Source: Paramecium octaurelia | Lineage: Eukaryota > Ciliophora > Oligohymenophorea > Peniculida > Parameciidae | Reading direction: 5' to 3' | NCBI GenBank assembly: GCA_905182995.1 | Contig: CAJJDP010000012.1 | Span: 256,370-320,369 of the forward strand | DNA length: 64,000 bases | Shown: positions 62,212-64,000 of the stretch, piece after piece | Position numbering within the stretch: the first letter of the stretch is position 1 | How the letters are laid out: every line of letters begins with the position of its first letter | Translations under genes and position numbers: made by a program | The notes under the pieces: model-generated | The model's input: the letters and a program-made list of their open reading frames with translations, nothing else | Database searches by the model: none | What the model was told of the DNA's origin: nothing

Positions 62212-63114
62212 TCAATAAATGACTGTGCTAGGATCCCAACATGTGTGATAATTTTGATTAAGAGTATCAATAGTATTCATGTCATTTTAAGAAATTTCGA
62301 AATCAAAAATCTCAATATTTTCTTTGATGTATTTTGGAGTCTTTGATTTTGGTAATATAATAAATCCCTTTTGTACAGCCCACCTTAGACTTACTTAAGC
62401 AACAGTTTTATTGTATTTCTTTGAAAGTTCAATCATTATTTAGTTCTAGATCAATTTGGGATCATTTCTAGCAATAGGAGAGTATGCTTCAATTAAGATG
62501 CCTAATTATTAATTACTAATTATTACTTTGTTATTGACAAAATTACACAGTAGCTTAATCCCAACACAAGGGATGTACTTCAATTTAGTTGATAACAGGT
62601 TTGATTTTACAATGTTACAGAAGATGTTCAAGATGATGTTTTAGAAAATTGCTGACTCCAATATTTTTAATTTTTCCTTCTTAAAATAATTACTCTAAAG
62701 CTTTATAGGTCTAAAGTCTCACAGTGGCATTTTCAGGACTATTAGGTTTATTACCTGCAGAACCTGGCCAATGAATTAGCAATAAATCAAGGTATGTTGT
62801 ATCCAAATCTTAGAGGATTTTCTTGCAGGCATTAATGGTATTCTCATATCCTTGTTCTTATGGGGCGATCTTAGAAGTGATGAAAATGTCTTCTCTCCTA
62901 GGAACTCTAATATCCTTGCCATTTCTATAACAAGAGGCAGAATCTATATGGGTGTACCCGCTAAGAGTAATAATCATAAATATTATTACGCTTATAAGGC
63001 ATATTTGATTCCATCCACTAATTCATTACCCTTAGATTGGTAAGTACCATAACCTACCTATGGAATTTTGTTGCCATTATTCAAGGTTAAAAGAGGAACA
63101 ATAATTTTTTACAT
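62212..63114 (-). CDS. aldo-keto reductase, 282 aa
   Basis: Three exons (introns of 29 and 25 nt) sum to 283 codons. AKR signatures: NNGNKIPQVGYGTYQ, AGYTHIDSASCYRNG (catalytic Asp and Tyr), DIFITSKIAP (Lys), LDLLLIHWPGSAG (His), IKNIGVSNFLKHHLE, VINQIEVHPL and the NADPH-binding ILPKSKTPKYIKENI near the C-terminus. It reduces carbonyl compounds with NADPH; the substrate cannot be inferred. Length is within the family range. Confidence 0.95.
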
Positions 63115-63128
63115 TTATTTAAATTAAT

Positions 63129-64000
63129 TCATATTCGATAGCCATCAAAAAAAGAATGTGCCATAGCTTCTTCTGCAGTGAGTCTTAATTTATGATCATA
63201 AACCAACAATTTGCTTATCAGATCCAAGCCCTCCTTTGTAACTAAATGAGCATTCTCAGGATCTATATAAATAGTGAAAGGCTTTTAGGAATGACTAATA
63301 AATGTATATATCTATACATGGGTGGATCGGGATAGATGAGATCATACTTGTCCAAGTATTTTAAGAGATCTTCAGTTCCCAAAACGGCAACAATCTTATC
63401 TAGTTAATCATAGACATCTTTTCCTTTGAATAGAGGTTACTTTTGAAATATCATGCTTGCTAATGTACAACCAAAGGCCCACATATCAACACTGTAATCG
63501 TATTGTTTATTATTGACTAACAATTCTGGAGCTTTGTAATAACGAGTTCCCACTCTAGTGTTATATCTCTTTTTTGGATGGTAGAACTCTCCCAAACCCC
63601 AATCAATTAGGTAGAGTGTATCATCTTCTTTAATAATGATATTCGCCATTTTGACATCCCTATGCATTACTCCCTTGCTATGTACTTAATTTAGAGCCTT
63701 TTAAGTATTGTAAATACTTTTAGCAATTAGTACATGTATAATTTAATCTTTGGTAATTCCAGTTTCCCAAATAGATGCAGTAAATTCACACTGCTCAAAT
63801 ATTAATAAATAAAAGTAGCATTTTGTTTCTTATTTTAATTTCTAATAGCATCAATCAACTATAGTGTATTAGTTGTCCCCTTGATAGCTTTCAACACTTG
63901 AATTTCTCTGTTGATTGCCTACCATTTCATAGGTTTTAGTTCCTTCATTACCACCATCTCATTGTCATCTCGAAGTCCAAGGAAAACTTGAGAGAAGGCT
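63129..64000 (-). CDS. casein kinase 2 alpha-like kinase (5' partial)
   Basis: The 3' part of a kinase whose start lies beyond the window. Reads [27 protein letters not shown] (the DWG form typical of CK2), [53 protein letters not shown] and, after a 23-nt intron (GTATAGATAT..TATTAG), [20 protein letters not shown] with [12 protein letters not shown] at the end. Close to CK2 alpha overall, but the P+1 loop reads [10 protein letters not shown] where canonical CK2 has VASRYFKGPE, so it may be a divergent paralogue. It ends 15 bp from the start of the aldo-keto reductase gene. Confidence 0.9.

Overview
The window reads as macronuclear (somatic) DNA of a Paramecium-like oligohymenophorean ciliate. 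Long reading frames appear only when TAA and TAG are read as glutamine and TGA is kept as the single stop. Coding frames are interrupted by very small GT..AG introns, about 19-37 nt and mostly 22-30, usually ending TAG. The DNA is strongly AT-rich and genes are very tightly packed, sometimes with no bases between them. Bacterial features (operons, Shine-Dalgarno sites, CRISPR) are absent, and I found no convincing tRNA, rRNA, transposon or telomere repeat. I spliced most genes by hand: in almost every case the exon sum is an exact multiple of three and the protein rejoins in a conserved frame. Gene symbols are given only where the family is unmistakable.

Layout. 1-11,200: a 3' gene fragment, a low-complexity protein, a secreted protein with a glutamine tract written in TAA/TAG codons, a voltage/cyclic-nucleotide-type K+ channel, and a protein with a putative zinc cluster. 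11,450-17,600: an AGC-family pseudokinase with a ~310-residue Q-rich N-terminus, a MORN-like relic and a B-box-like coiled-coil protein, followed by sparse DNA. 17,950-30,300: small hypothetical genes, a multi-pass membrane protein, a tyrosine-aminotransferase-family enzyme, an ABHD17-like hydrolase, CLU, and two coiled-coil genes whose stop codons abut. 30,800-42,000: a RasGAP+VPS9 protein (GAPVD1/RME-6 architecture), mitochondrial SDHA, a 1500-residue MSP-domain coiled-coil protein, and a decayed gene. 42,300-50,400: a 1635-residue membrane PAS protein (TmcB-like), a TPR protein, MOCS3/UBA4 and CKS1. 50,306-53,138: a perfect 1416-bp direct duplication separated by one N, most simply an assembly artefact. 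52,600-64,000: SNF1/AMPK-type kinase, RPS23, cilia-style hypotheticals, mevalonate kinase, DYRK-like kinase, a secreted EF-hand protein, an aldo-keto reductase and a partial CK2-alpha-like kinase.

How the genes fit together. This is an ordinary eukaryotic mixture, not an operon. Recognisable themes are mitochondrial and central metabolism (SDHA, CLU, aminotransferase, mevalonate kinase, aldo-keto reductase), signalling (five kinase-fold genes, one of them catalytically dead), cell cycle (CKS1), tRNA thiolation/urmylation (MOCS3), endocytosis (RasGAP-VPS9), membrane excitability (K+ channel) and translation (RPS23). The most unusual items are the Q-rich pseudokinase, the near-zero gene spacing, and the N-flanked duplication that truncates two genes on paper.
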